64,000 bases of DNA from Clostridiales bacterium (GCA_029008095.1 JAQXJB010000029.1:1-64000); one strand, 5' to 3'; counted from the first letter of the stretch, positions 17,236 to 25,342 are shown. The notes: generated from the sequence alone by a model not told the origin. Numbers and translations: made by a program.

Positions 17236-18015
17236 ATGAAAAATAAGAAGATACTCATTTACATGCTGATTGGCGCAGCCATCATAGCCGCGCTGGCTTT
17301 GGCCTTCGTTTTCGGCGGCGAAGCGCCCGATACTGTTTACACAGCGGCGCCGGACGTAAGCGCCACTCTGCCGCCCTCAGCAAGCCCGAAGGTGACACCT
17401 GCGGCGGAGAACAGCCCGGAGCAGTCCACTGAGCCTGGAGCTGAAACTACGGCGGAGCCAGTGCCCGAGCAGACCGGAGATGTTGATTGGTCTGAATCTC
17501 AGGGGATGGAGATAGACCCGGAGACCGGTACTGATGAATTCGGCACAGAGCCTGTACCCGAGGGTATGCCTGCACCTGTTGAGCCGCAGGACGCGGTGGA
17601 GAGCGAAACTGAATATAGCTGCACCATTTCCATAAGCTGTGCAGCACTGCTGAATAATATGGAGCGTCTTGACCCGGAAAAGCATGAGCTTGTTCCCTCC
17701 GACGGTGTGATACTTCCCGCGACGGCAGTTACATTCACCGAGGGTGAGGATGTGTTTACCGTCCTGCACCGAGTATGCAAAGAGAATAAGATACATCTGG
17801 AATTCTCAGAGGAGCCTATATATAACACCGCCTATGTGGAGGCGATAAACAACCTATATGAGTTTGACGGCGGAGAGCTTTCCGGCTGGTACTATTCCGT
17901 CAACGGATGGTTCCCCAATTACGGCAGCAGCCGCTATGCCCTAAAGGACGGGGACGTTGTTGAGTGGCACTATTCCTGCGAAATGGGCAATGATATAGAA
18001 GGATATGCGCAATAA
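17236..18015 (+). CDS. Membrane-anchored DUF4430 (transcobalamin-like fold) protein
   Basis: A 259-residue exported or membrane-anchored protein: one hydrophobic segment at residues 6-27, then a Pro/Glu/Thr-rich linker (~28-115) and a C-terminal domain (~130-255) with 'GGELSGWYYSVNGWFPNYGSSRYALKDGDVVEWHYS', which matches DUF4430, a domain related to the beta half of cobalamin-binding intrinsic factors. No lipobox cysteine is present. Ligand is unknown. Terminator at 18019-18053 follows. Confidence 0.75.
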   Translation: MKNKKILIYMLIGAAIIAALALAFVFGGEAPDTVYTAAPDVSATLPPSASPKVTPAAENSPEQSTEPGAETTAEPVPEQTGDVDWSESQGMEIDPETGTDEFGTEPVPEGMPAPVEPQDAVESETEYSCTISISCAALLNNMERLDPEKHELVPSDGVILPATAVTFTEGEDVFTVLHRVCKENKIHLEFSEEPIYNTAYVEAINNLYEFDGGELSGWYYSVNGWFPNYGSSRYALKDGDVVEWHYSCEMGNDIEGYAQ

Positions 18016-18018
18016 AAT

Positions 18019-18053
18019 AAAGACCGGGATGAATTTGCTCATCTCGGTCTTTT
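18019..18053. terminator. Bidirectional terminator
   Basis: AAAGACCGGGATGA and TCATCTCGGTCTTT pair with one wobble around ATTTGC, between two convergent genes. Confidence 0.75.
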
Positions 18054-18066
18054 ATCATGCTTCGTA

Positions 18067-18333
18067 TTAAACTGCGTGCTTAACTCTGTCCCTTTCTTCG
18101 GCCTTCTTCGCGTCGTTGAAGCGCTCGGTGGTGCCGACAAGGTAGCCGGTGATGCGGCGGATGCGGTCAAACTTGACCGGAACCCACCAGAAGCGCTCAC
18201 TTGCCTGATTCTCGCCCACGCGGTGAAATTCAGCTTTAGCCACGGTACGGCCGCGCTCACGCTCTATCTGCTCGATTTCGGAGAAAATAAAACGCTCGGG
18301 AATGTTATCGGGATTAATAATTTCGGCTCTCAT
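18067..18333 (-). CDS. Stand-alone NrdD C-terminal-like glycyl-radical domain protein
   Basis: An 88-residue protein whose C-terminal half (FDRIRRITGYLVG, then 'RFNDAKKAEERDRVKH') closely copies the last ~45 residues of the full-length NrdD encoded at 52981-55332 (FERIRRITGYLVG, 'RFNNAKRAEEHDRVKH'). That segment carries the radical-bearing glycine; here it would be Gly63. Its N-terminal half (~45 residues) has no counterpart I can see, and it lacks the four zinc-site cysteines that precede this region in NrdD. It may be a replaceable glycyl-radical part for NrdD, as GrcA/YfiD is for pyruvate formate-lyase. GGGCGGA precedes the ATG. Neighbours are thioredoxin and ferredoxin:thioredoxin reductase. 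Confidence 0.72.
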   Translation of the reverse strand: MRAEIINPDNIPERFIFSEIEQIERERGRTVAKAEFHRVGENQASERFWWVPVKFDRIRRITGYLVGTTERFNDAKKAEERDRVKHAV

Positions 18334-18520
18334 TGCAATTCCGCCCTTTCGTAATAAGTATCATATAACACAAAATATTGTTGTTTTCTTGGAACGAGTA
18401 CAGTATATCATGTGTTATAGGGAAAGAGTGTGATATTTGCAACAAAAATAGAAAATTTTAGCTGAGGAGAGTAAAATTTTCATGCCGAACCGGGAGCGGA
18501 ACGGCATATAGACCGTGCAA

Positions 18521-18724
18521 TTATCCCTTGGGCTTATAATAAAGCATGCAGTGGCAATAGCCCTCAAATTCCGGGTCGGCCATCTGCCTGCGGAATTCGT
18601 CGCAGATGCACTTTGTTTCCGGGGTCTGCTCAAGGCGGCAGGGGCAGTAGCCTCCGGTGCGCTTGAGTCCCTCCTTAACGGTGCTGACCACCTGGGCGTT
18701 GTCATTCAGACGTATCTTGCTCAT
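18521..18724 (-). CDS. Ferredoxin:thioredoxin reductase, catalytic (beta) subunit-like protein
   Basis: A 67-residue protein with the cysteine pattern of ferredoxin:thioredoxin reductase beta chains: CPCR, then CICDEF, then CHC, ligating a 4Fe-4S cluster beside a redox-active disulfide. It would pass electrons from ferredoxin to thioredoxin. The ATG at 18724 overlaps the thioredoxin stop (ATGA), so translation is coupled. The photosynthetic alpha subunit is not nearby; single-subunit bacterial FTRs exist. Confidence 0.85.
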   Translation of the reverse strand: MSKIRLNDNAQVVSTVKEGLKRTGGYCPCRLEQTPETKCICDEFRRQMADPEFEGYCHCMLYYKPKG

Positions 18725-19038
18725 TTGCACTCGTCGATGCGAGAACGGACGGTGGCCTTGTCGGCATAGCCTACGAACTGATTGACTATTTTCTGGTCCT
18801 TTATCATAACCACGGTGGGAATGCTGCTCACGCCGAAATGAGAGGCCAGCGCGCGCTCGTCGTCTACGTTTACTTTATAGAAGCTAACGTCGGTCATTTC
18901 CTCGGAGAGGGCGTCGATGACGGGTGAGAGCATCTTGCAGGGGCCGCACCAGCTTGCCCAAAAATCTATGACAAGCAGCTTTCCGGGTACGGAAACGGCG
19001 GCGTTGAATTCGTTTGCGGTAAGTTCTTTAACAGCCAT
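18721..19038 (-). CDS. trxA: Thioredoxin
   Basis: A 105-residue thioredoxin with the active site WCGPCK at about residues 30-35, 'VIDFWASWCGPCKMLSPV' context, cis-proline region 'SSIPTVVMI' and the C-terminal amphipathic helix. It reduces protein disulfides in the cytoplasm. GGAGG precedes the ATG. Its stop overlaps the start of the ferredoxin:thioredoxin reductase gene, so here its electron donor is probably ferredoxin; trxB at 884 is an alternative. Confidence 0.94.
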   Translation of the reverse strand: MAVKELTANEFNAAVSVPGKLLVIDFWASWCGPCKMLSPVIDALSEEMTDVSFYKVNVDDERALASHFGVSSIPTVVMIKDQKIVNQFVGYADKATVRSRIDECK

Positions 19039-19151
19039 GATGGAATCCTCCTTTTAACTTAGTATAATTTATATTCTACACTAAATTTCAAAATATGTTG
19101 TGGTAAATGCAACAAAATAGTGTATAATATCCTATGAATGGATATTATATC

Positions 19152-19212
19152 TGATTTATAGCCGCTTTGCCCGTCCCTTGCGGGATGACCGCAAAGCATG
19201 GAACGGATTATA
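19152..19212 (+). other. Degenerate partial copy of the structured element
   Basis: GCTTTGC (19164-19170) pairs with GCAAAGC (19191-19197), enclosing CCG, a small TCCC/GGGA hairpin and GACC. This repeats the layout of the second stem of the three full elements (arm, TCG, hairpin, ACC/GCC, arm, ATGG) and lies just upstream of copy B. Confidence 0.4.
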
Positions 19213-19228
19213 CCACACCACACGAGGT

Positions 19229-19380
19229 GATAGTGTGATGAATCACACTATATTATGAAAAGCCCATCTGCTCGCTGCTCTGCAGCAGCCGCAGATGATG
19301 GCTATAATCCCCCCATTTCTCCGGGGGAGTATCTCGCTTCTAATTTGTGCCGCTCAATAGCGGAGGAATGGGGGATTACA
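19229..19380 (+). ncRNA. Structured 5' leader element, copy B (candidate RNA switch, SD-sequestering)
   Basis: Stems: TAGTGTGA/TCACACTA (19231-19250); CATCTGC/GCAGATG with outer GCC/GGC (19262-19301) enclosing GCTGC/GCAGC; a long stem AATCCCCCCATTTCTCC (19306-19322) with GGAGGAATGGGGGATT (19362-19377), which carries the Shine-Dalgarno; and hairpin CCGCT/AGCGG (19350-19363). GGGGGAG (19323-19329) can compete for the CCCCC strand. The start codon of the Crp/Fnr gene begins at 19381. Confidence 0.72.
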
Positions 19381-20022
19381 ATGGGCCAGGCAAAGATATT
19401 TGACGGCATGACAGAGACTGAAAGAAACAGCATATTCGAGTGTTTTTCGGTAAATACTCGCCGGTTTCTTGCCGGGGAACGTATTCTTACTTATTCTGAG
19501 CAGCTCAATAATGTCTGCGTAGTGCTTTCCGGCAGCGCCCATGTCTATTCTATCGATGAAGATGGAAACAGCTCCGTCATCGAGTTTCTGCGAAAAAACG
19601 ACGTTTTTGGAGAAGTGTTCCATTTTCCGCTCAAGGGCATGGAATACATAGCCGAGGCTGACGAGGACTGCGAAATAATGTTCATAAGCTATGAGCATAT
19701 CATCCATCCTTGCTCCAAGGCATGTATGAAGCATACCCTGCTGATAAATAATCTCTTTGCTCTGACGGCGGAGAAGCTGCAGACCCTTGAATTGAGGATA
19801 AACATCCTTGCACAGAAGAATGTACGGCAGAAGCTGCTGGCCTTTTTGGATTATGCTGGCCGCTCGGCAAAGGGAGAGAAGTTCTCAGCAGGCATGTCGA
19901 TAACGGAGCTTGCAGCTTACCTGAATGTGGACCGCTCCAGCCTTATGCGGGAAATGAAACGCATGAAGGATGAGGGCATAATATGGTCTGAGGGACGTTG
20001 GTTCAAGCTGCTGGAGCAGTGA
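19381..20022 (+). CDS. Crp/Fnr-family transcriptional regulator
   Basis: A 213-residue regulator: an N-terminal cyclic-nucleotide-binding-type beta-barrel (residues ~10-120; 'LNNVCVVLSGSAHVYSIDEDGNSSVIEFLRKNDVFGE') and a C-terminal winged helix ('MSITELAAYLNVDRSSLMREMKRMKDEGII'). No N-terminal cysteine cluster typical of FNR is present, so the effector is unknown (haem, 2-oxoglutarate, or others are used by relatives). ATG at 19381 is chosen because GGGGG of copy B lies 5 bases upstream; longer starts run through that RNA structure. Divergent from the trxA unit. Confidence 0.85.
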   Translation: MGQAKIFDGMTETERNSIFECFSVNTRRFLAGERILTYSEQLNNVCVVLSGSAHVYSIDEDGNSSVIEFLRKNDVFGEVFHFPLKGMEYIAEADEDCEIMFISYEHIIHPCSKACMKHTLLINNLFALTAEKLQTLELRINILAQKNVRQKLLAFLDYAGRSAKGEKFSAGMSITELAAYLNVDRSSLMREMKRMKDEGIIWSEGRWFKLLEQ

Positions 20023-20117
20023 GCGCTGAGTGTTGAATTTAAAATAAAACATGCCACTTGCATGTGATATGCTGCGGCATATTATAATAAAAGACTTCCG
20101 AAAAAGGAGATAATCAG

Positions 20118-21158
20118 ATGGTACGTTTTGAATGTGATTACGGCGAGGGCGCACATCCCGAAGTGATGCGCCTTCTTGCTGAGACTAATATGGAGCAGAC
20201 TCCCGGATATGGAGAGGATGCCTACTGCCAGAAAGCGAAGGAATACATAAGAAAACACTGTGGTGCTGATGACCTGGATATTCACTTCCTTGTGGGCGGT
20301 ACCCAGACCAATATGACTTTTATAGCCTCTGTTCTTCGCCCCCACCAGGGTGTGGTGGCGGCAAGCACCGGCCATATCAATGTCCACGAATCCGGAGCTA
20401 TTGAGGCTACAGGACATAAGGTGCTGCCAATACCCGGCACAGATGGCAAGATATACGGCGCTCAGGTAAAGGCTCTTTATGATGGTCATTGGGCGCTTTC
20501 AAACCATGAGCATGAGGTCCAGCCCGGTATGGTATATATCTCTCAGCCCACTGAGAACGGCACCCTTTACACCAAGGCTGAGCTTGAGGAACTGAGCAAG
20601 GTATGCAGGGAATGCGGACTGCCGCTGTATGTGGATGGCGCCCGCCTTGGATACGGCATCATGAGTCCCGCGAATGATGTGACGCTTGCCGATCTTGTCC
20701 GCCTTGCCGATGCCTTCTATATTGGCGGCACCAAGCAGGGCATGCTGTTTGGCGAAGCGCTGGTCATCGTCAATCATGCACTTCGCCGCGATTTCCGCTA
20801 TATTCTCAAGCAGAAGGGCGGGATGCTGGCTAAGGGACGTCTTCTGGGCGTTCAGTACTGCGCAATGTTTAAAGATGATCTATACTTCGAGCTTTCCGAA
20901 CACGCCGATAAGCTGGCGATGAAGCTCAAGTCTGCTCTCGCTGAGCTGGGCTATAGCTTCCTTTACGAGTCATATACCAACCAGCAGTTTCCCATCATGC
21001 CGGATGAAACTCTTGAAAAGCTCAGCGCTAAATACGCCTGCTCTTTCTGGGAACGCGTGGACGATACTCACACCGCTGTCCGCTTCTGTATGAGCTGGGC
21101 CACCAGGGAAGAGGACGTAGACGCCCTCATAGAGGATTTGAAGGCATTAAGCAAATAA
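20118..21158 (+). CDS. Low-specificity threonine aldolase / beta-eliminating lyase family (PLP)
   Basis: A 346-residue fold-type I PLP enzyme of the threonine aldolase/aromatic beta-eliminating lyase family. The PLP lysine is in GGTKQG ('FYIGGTKQGMLFGEA'), with the preceding 'DGARLGYG' aspartate and 'GTQTNMTFI' phosphate-binding region. It would cleave L-threonine or a related beta-hydroxy amino acid to glycine and an aldehyde. AAAAGGAG precedes the start. Confidence 0.82.
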   Translation: MVRFECDYGEGAHPEVMRLLAETNMEQTPGYGEDAYCQKAKEYIRKHCGADDLDIHFLVGGTQTNMTFIASVLRPHQGVVAASTGHINVHESGAIEATGHKVLPIPGTDGKIYGAQVKALYDGHWALSNHEHEVQPGMVYISQPTENGTLYTKAELEELSKVCRECGLPLYVDGARLGYGIMSPANDVTLADLVRLADAFYIGGTKQGMLFGEALVIVNHALRRDFRYILKQKGGMLAKGRLLGVQYCAMFKDDLYFELSEHADKLAMKLKSALAELGYSFLYESYTNQQFPIMPDETLEKLSAKYACSFWERVDDTHTAVRFCMSWATREEDVDALIEDLKALSK

Positions 21159-21178
21159 AACGCGATATGAATTAAATG

Positions 21179-21206
21179 AAATGCTGCACCAAGCGGTGCA
21201 GCATTT
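21179..21206. terminator. Bidirectional terminator
   Basis: AAATGCTGCACC and GGTGCAGCATTT pair around AAGC, between convergent genes. Confidence 0.8.
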
Positions 21207-21224
21207 TCCATATAAGTAAGACAA

Positions 21225-22787
21225 TTACTTCTCCACGTACTTTGCAAGGCCGCCCCAGGTCTCGTTGAAGATCTCGGGGTCCATGAGCTTCAGGTCGGGA
21301 GAAATTTCGGGCTTGAAGTCCATGTTTGCAAGAATGTCCTTCTCGAGGTCAATGCCGGGAGCGATTTCAATGAGTGTGACCTTGTGGTCGATGAGCTGGA
21401 ATACGCAGCGCTCGGTGACGTAAAGGATGGTCTGATCCTTGCCTGCGTACTGACCGGCGAAGGTGATCTGCTTTACATGCTTTACGAACTTGCGTATCTT
21501 GCCTTCTTCAAGGATTTCAAGCTTGCCGTTGCCGGGCTTCAGCTTGGCCTTGCCCATGAAGGTTCCGCAGAAGATTACCTTGGGGGTGGCCTGAGTTATG
21601 TTGATGAAGCCGCCGGGGCCGGTCATCATCTTGCCGAGGTAGCTGACGTTGTTGTTGCCGTCCTCGTCCACTTCGCCGAGACCGAGACAGGTCATGTTCA
21701 GACCGCCGCCGTCGATCAGGTCAAACATGTAACCGTGGTCGATGCAGGCTTCCGCGTTGTATGCCGCTCCGAAGTTCGGAAGGGCAGAGGGAACGCCGCC
21801 TATCATACCACTTTCGGTGCTCATAGTGAAGTCATCGATATTTACTTCTTCGTTTACTACCTTGGCGGTATCGGCGGGGATGCCGACGCCGAGGTTGATA
21901 ACGTCGCCCTTCTTGAGTTCCATAGCAACGCGGCGGCAGATGATCTTGCGCTCGTCGAAGGGAAGCCTGTCGATGGCATCCAGAGGCTTTTTGATCTGGC
22001 CGGAGAAGGCAGGCTCGTAATAAAGTCCTTCGGTCTGCCAGCAGGCATCGGTGGAAGTGGCCTGAACGACATAGTCTACGAGAACGCCGGGGATCTTAAC
22101 ATCCTTGGGCTCCATGGTGCCCTTCTTGCAGAGATACTCCACCTGCACGATGACGATGCCGCCGGAGTTCTTTGCAGCGGTAGCTATGGCCAGACCCTCG
22201 TTGATAAAGCTCTCGTGCTCAAAGGTGATATTGCCGTTCTCGTCGGCGGTGGTGCCGCGAAGAAGCGCCACATCTACCTTAAAGCCCTTGTAGAAGAGGT
22301 ATTCTTCACCCTGGAAGTTGACGACTTCAACAAGGTCATCGGTGGCGGCTTCGTTCATCTTGCCGCCCTGAACGCGAGGATCTACAAAGGTGCCGAGGCC
22401 TACCTTGGTGAGAAGGCCGGGACGTCCTGCGGCGATCTCGCGCCAGAGGTTTACGATAACGCCCTGAGGCAGGCAGTGGCACTGGAGCTTGTTTTCCAGA
22501 GCCAGGTCACGCAGAGCGAAAGAACTTCCTACGTGTGCGCCGGACCATCTGGTGACAAGACCGGGGCCAGCTTCTCCAAGGTGGGTGGTGCCGCGGGTCT
22601 TCCAGTCGCCCATGGCGCAGCCCTGCTTGAGGTTAAGGTCACAGGGATGTCCGGTCTCTTTGAATCTGTCGCGGATAGCCACGCCGACCTCTTCGGGCCA
22701 GCCGGCAAGACCCATGCCGCCTACACCGACTGTAGCGTGGTCGGGGATAAGCGCGGCAGCTTCCTGGGCGGTGATAAATTTTGCCAT
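21225..22787 (-). CDS. Acyl-CoA:acetate/propionate CoA-transferase (Pct-type)
   Basis: A 520-residue fused CoA-transferase with both alpha-type (N-terminal, 'TVGVGGMGLAGWPEEV') and beta-type halves in one chain, as in propionate CoA-transferase. The nucleophilic glutamate lies in STESGMIGG at about residue 325, and 'INLGVGIPADTAKVV' forms the beta-half opening. It exchanges CoA between short-chain acids such as acetate, propionate or lactate during fermentation; exact substrates are unassigned. AGGAGG lies before ATG at 22787. Confidence 0.86.
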   Translation of the reverse strand: MAKFITAQEAAALIPDHATVGVGGMGLAGWPEEVGVAIRDRFKETGHPCDLNLKQGCAMGDWKTRGTTHLGEAGPGLVTRWSGAHVGSSFALRDLALENKLQCHCLPQGVIVNLWREIAAGRPGLLTKVGLGTFVDPRVQGGKMNEAATDDLVEVVNFQGEEYLFYKGFKVDVALLRGTTADENGNITFEHESFINEGLAIATAAKNSGGIVIVQVEYLCKKGTMEPKDVKIPGVLVDYVVQATSTDACWQTEGLYYEPAFSGQIKKPLDAIDRLPFDERKIICRRVAMELKKGDVINLGVGIPADTAKVVNEEVNIDDFTMSTESGMIGGVPSALPNFGAAYNAEACIDHGYMFDLIDGGGLNMTCLGLGEVDEDGNNNVSYLGKMMTGPGGFINITQATPKVIFCGTFMGKAKLKPGNGKLEILEEGKIRKFVKHVKQITFAGQYAGKDQTILYVTERCVFQLIDHKVTLIEIAPGIDLEKDILANMDFKPEISPDLKLMDPEIFNETWGGLAKYVEK

Positions 22788-22906
22788 AATATTTCCTCCT
22801 TGCAAATGCTTGCATTAGTTGATAAAGTCAGCAAATTCATTTTGCCATATTTTTCGATGTAAAGCAAGTAATATGTTCAGCTTTTCTGAAATTTATTGAA
22901 AAAACA

Positions 22907-22938
22907 AGAAAGCCGAAGGACACACCCTTCGGCTTTCT
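22907..22938 (-). terminator. Intrinsic terminator of serC-serA
   Basis: AGAAAGCCGAAGG and CCTTCGGCTTTCT pair perfectly; on the minus strand the stem is followed by TTGTTTTTT. Confidence 0.85.
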
Positions 22939-22949
22939 GCATGATACTA

Positions 22950-24101
22950 TCAAATAAATCTTACGCGGAGGATGCCATCAATGCCGGAAAAAGTATCGGC
23001 GGCGAGTGGGGCATCCGTGTCGATAATTGCGGCGGAATAAGCTCCGCGAGTCTTATCGGCGCTGCCGGTAACCTTGGCGCCTGCGGCGGCGACGGCGTTC
23101 AGAAGGGCAGTCAGCTCCACATCGGCCCTGCGGATAACCACGGCGCGCGCTGTGCCGGTCTTTTCAAGACTAATACAGGGAAGATTGACGGAGTTTACTA
23201 TATTGCCGCGCAGCATGTACTCGGCTATCTGGTCTGCGGCCATGATAGCGCAGTTGTCCTCGCTCTCGGGGGTAGAGGCACCCAGATGGGGGATTGTCAC
23301 TACCTTGTCGGCGGCAGCAAGCTTGCCGTCGGGGAAATCTGTGACGTAGGCAGCCACCTTGCCGCTGTCCAGAGCGGCGAGAATATCGTCGCCATTCACC
23401 AGTTCGCCACGTGCTATGTTCACAATGCGGACGCCGTCCTTCATCTTGGCGATGCTTTCGGCGCATACGGTGTTTTTAGTGGAATCGTTGCAGGGAACGT
23501 GGAGGGATATATAATCCGCGGCGGTGTAGATATCGTCAAGAGAGGGGACTATGCTTACGAAGCCTTCCAGCTCAGCCTTGAGAGTATCGGAGAGGAAGGG
23601 ATCGTAGCCGTAAACGGTCATGCCCAGGGCATGAGCGGCCCTGGCGACCTTGGCGCCGATAGCGCCAAGACCAATGAGTCCTAAAGTCTTGCCCATGAGC
23701 TCGGGGCCTGCGTAATCGCTCTTTCCCTTTTCTACAAGGGCCGCGACCTCATCGCCTTTGTCAGAGATGGACTTTACCCAATTTACGCCCGCGACGACCT
23801 TTCGGGATGCCAGCAGCAGAGCGCAGATCACAAGCTCCTTGACACCATTTGCATTGGCACCGGGGGTGTTGAAAACCACGATGCCCGCCTCGGCACACTT
23901 ATCTGTGGGGATGTTGTTGTAACCGGCTCCCGCTCTGGCAATGCAGGCCAGCTCAGGATTAAGAGGATAATCCGCCATTTTTGCAGAGCGTACGATTATG
24001 GCCTCTGGGGCCTCGGCGTTATCGTCAATAGTGAACAGGGTCTTGTCAAGACGATTAGTGCCAATAGCGGCGATTTTATTAAGCGTTTTTACTGTAATCA
24101 T
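22950..24101 (-). CDS. serA: D-3-phosphoglycerate dehydrogenase (short form)
   Basis: First step of serine synthesis: oxidises 3-phosphoglycerate to 3-phosphohydroxypyruvate with NAD. The 383-residue protein has the D-2-hydroxyacid dehydrogenase layout: substrate loop 'RAGAGYNNIPTD', NAD-binding 'GKTLGLIGLGAIGAKVARAA', catalytic Arg in 'VNIARGEL', and His-x3-Ser in 'IPHLGASTPESE'. A short C-terminal ACT-like section (~320-383) replaces the longer regulatory tail of E. coli SerA. GGAGGT precedes the ATG. It follows serC by 33 bases, an operon. Confidence 0.88.
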   Translation of the reverse strand: MITVKTLNKIAAIGTNRLDKTLFTIDDNAEAPEAIIVRSAKMADYPLNPELACIARAGAGYNNIPTDKCAEAGIVVFNTPGANANGVKELVICALLLASRKVVAGVNWVKSISDKGDEVAALVEKGKSDYAGPELMGKTLGLIGLGAIGAKVARAAHALGMTVYGYDPFLSDTLKAELEGFVSIVPSLDDIYTAADYISLHVPCNDSTKNTVCAESIAKMKDGVRIVNIARGELVNGDDILAALDSGKVAAYVTDFPDGKLAAADKVVTIPHLGASTPESEDNCAIMAADQIAEYMLRGNIVNSVNLPCISLEKTGTARAVVIRRADVELTALLNAVAAAGAKVTGSADKTRGAYSAAIIDTDAPLAADTFSGIDGILRVRFI

Positions 24102-24134
24102 TTATATATTGACCTCCATATATGGAGAGCGGGT

Positions 24135-25232
24135 TTAGCCGTTTTCCTTTTCAAACTTTTTCATGAATTCTATCAGATACTTTACGCCTTCAATGGGCAT
24201 GGCGTTATAGATGGAAGCTCTCATACCGCCGACACTGCGGTGTCCGTTGAGGTTGGACATGCCCGCCTTGGAAGCGTCAGCCGCGAACTTCTTGTCCAGA
24301 TCGGCGTTGCCGGTGGTGAAAACAACGTTCATATCGCTTCTTGCTTCGGGCTGTACAGCGCAGTTGAAGAGCTTGCTGTTGTCAATATAATCGTAGAGCA
24401 GCTGAGCCTTCTCGTGCTTGATGGCCTGCATACCCTCTACGCCGCCCTGTTTCTCCAGCCATTTGAGTACCAGGCCCAGCATGTAGATATTCCAGCAGGG
24501 AGGGGTGTTGTGCATGCTGTCGCCCTTGATCATGGCTGCGTAATCAAGCATTATGGGGGTGTAGGGCAGAGCGTTGCCGGCAAGAGATTTATCAACGATG
24601 GCAACAGTGACGCCGGCGGGAGCCATGTTCTTCTGAGCGCCTGCGAAGATAATGCCATACCTTGAAACGTCAACAGGACGGGAAAGAATGTCGGAGCTCA
24701 TGTCGCTTACGAGAACAACGCCCTCGGGAACTTCGGGTGTGTACTTCCACTCTGTACCATAAATGGTGTTGTTGGCACAGTAATAGAAATAGGAGGCGTC
24801 AGCGCCTATCTTCAGCTCTTCCTGAGTGGGAATGCGGGTATGGTTGCAGTCGGCGGTGGAGGCGGCGATGCGGCATTCGCCGTACTTTGTGCCTTCCTCA
24901 TATGCCTTCTTGGAGAAGTTACCGGTGATGGCGTAGTCGGCCTTACCGGTGCGGGTGATGAGATTCATGGCTACCATTGCGAACTGAAGGGTAGCGCCAC
25001 CGCCGAGGAAGAGTATTTCGTGGGTATCGGGTACATTGAAGAGCTTTTTGAAATCGGCCTTGGTTTCTTCAAAAATAGAGAGGAAGACCTTGCTTCTATG
25101 GCTCATCTCCATAACTGACATGCCTGAACCGCCGAAATTGGTGATTTCTGAGCCTGCCTTCTCAAGAACTTCGAGGGGCAGCATGGACGGACCGGCGGAA
25201 AAGTTGTAGATTCTTTCATTTGCCATAGACAT
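24135..25232 (-). CDS. serC: Phosphoserine aminotransferase
   Basis: Second step of serine synthesis: converts 3-phosphohydroxypyruvate and glutamate to phosphoserine (PLP). The 365-residue chain opens with 'RIYNFSAGPSMLPLEVLEKAGSE', contains 'MSHRSKVF', the PLP lysine region 'GIIFAGAQKNMAPAG', and 'GHRSVGGMRASIYNAMP' at the C-terminus, all SerC hallmarks. AGGAGG lies 8 bases before the start at 25232. It is the promoter-proximal gene of serC-serA. Confidence 0.93.
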   Translation of the reverse strand: MSMANERIYNFSAGPSMLPLEVLEKAGSEITNFGGSGMSVMEMSHRSKVFLSIFEETKADFKKLFNVPDTHEILFLGGGATLQFAMVAMNLITRTGKADYAITGNFSKKAYEEGTKYGECRIAASTADCNHTRIPTQEELKIGADASYFYYCANNTIYGTEWKYTPEVPEGVVLVSDMSSDILSRPVDVSRYGIIFAGAQKNMAPAGVTVAIVDKSLAGNALPYTPIMLDYAAMIKGDSMHNTPPCWNIYMLGLVLKWLEKQGGVEGMQAIKHEKAQLLYDYIDNSKLFNCAVQPEARSDMNVVFTTGNADLDKKFAADASKAGMSNLNGHRSVGGMRASIYNAMPIEGVKYLIEFMKKFEKENG

Positions 25233-25264
25233 GGGTAATACCTCCTGTATGAGTAAGTTCTAAA

Positions 25265-25305
25265 TAATCACGGTCACGCGGTATCTGACCCCGCGTCCGT
25301 GATTA
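25265..25305 (-). promoter_or_regulatory. 5'-terminal stem-loop of the serC-serA mRNA
   Basis: TAATCACGG pairs with CCGTGATTA, with CGCGG/CCGCG inside. The predicted transcription start (~25307) falls at its edge, so the mRNA would begin with this hairpin. It may stabilise the message or act as an attenuator. Confidence 0.5.
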
Positions 25306-25313
25306 TAGTTGGG

Positions 25314-25342
25314 ATTATACTACACTAATAACTGGCTGTCAA
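25314..25342 (-). promoter_or_regulatory. Sigma-A promoter of serC-serA
   Basis: On the minus strand TTGACA (25342-25337) and TATAAT (25319-25314) are separated by 17 bases: a consensus promoter. Confidence 0.85.

Noticed and set aside
21384..22862. A 492-codon open frame antisense to the CoA-transferase
   Set aside because: No similarity recognised; typical antisense shadow.
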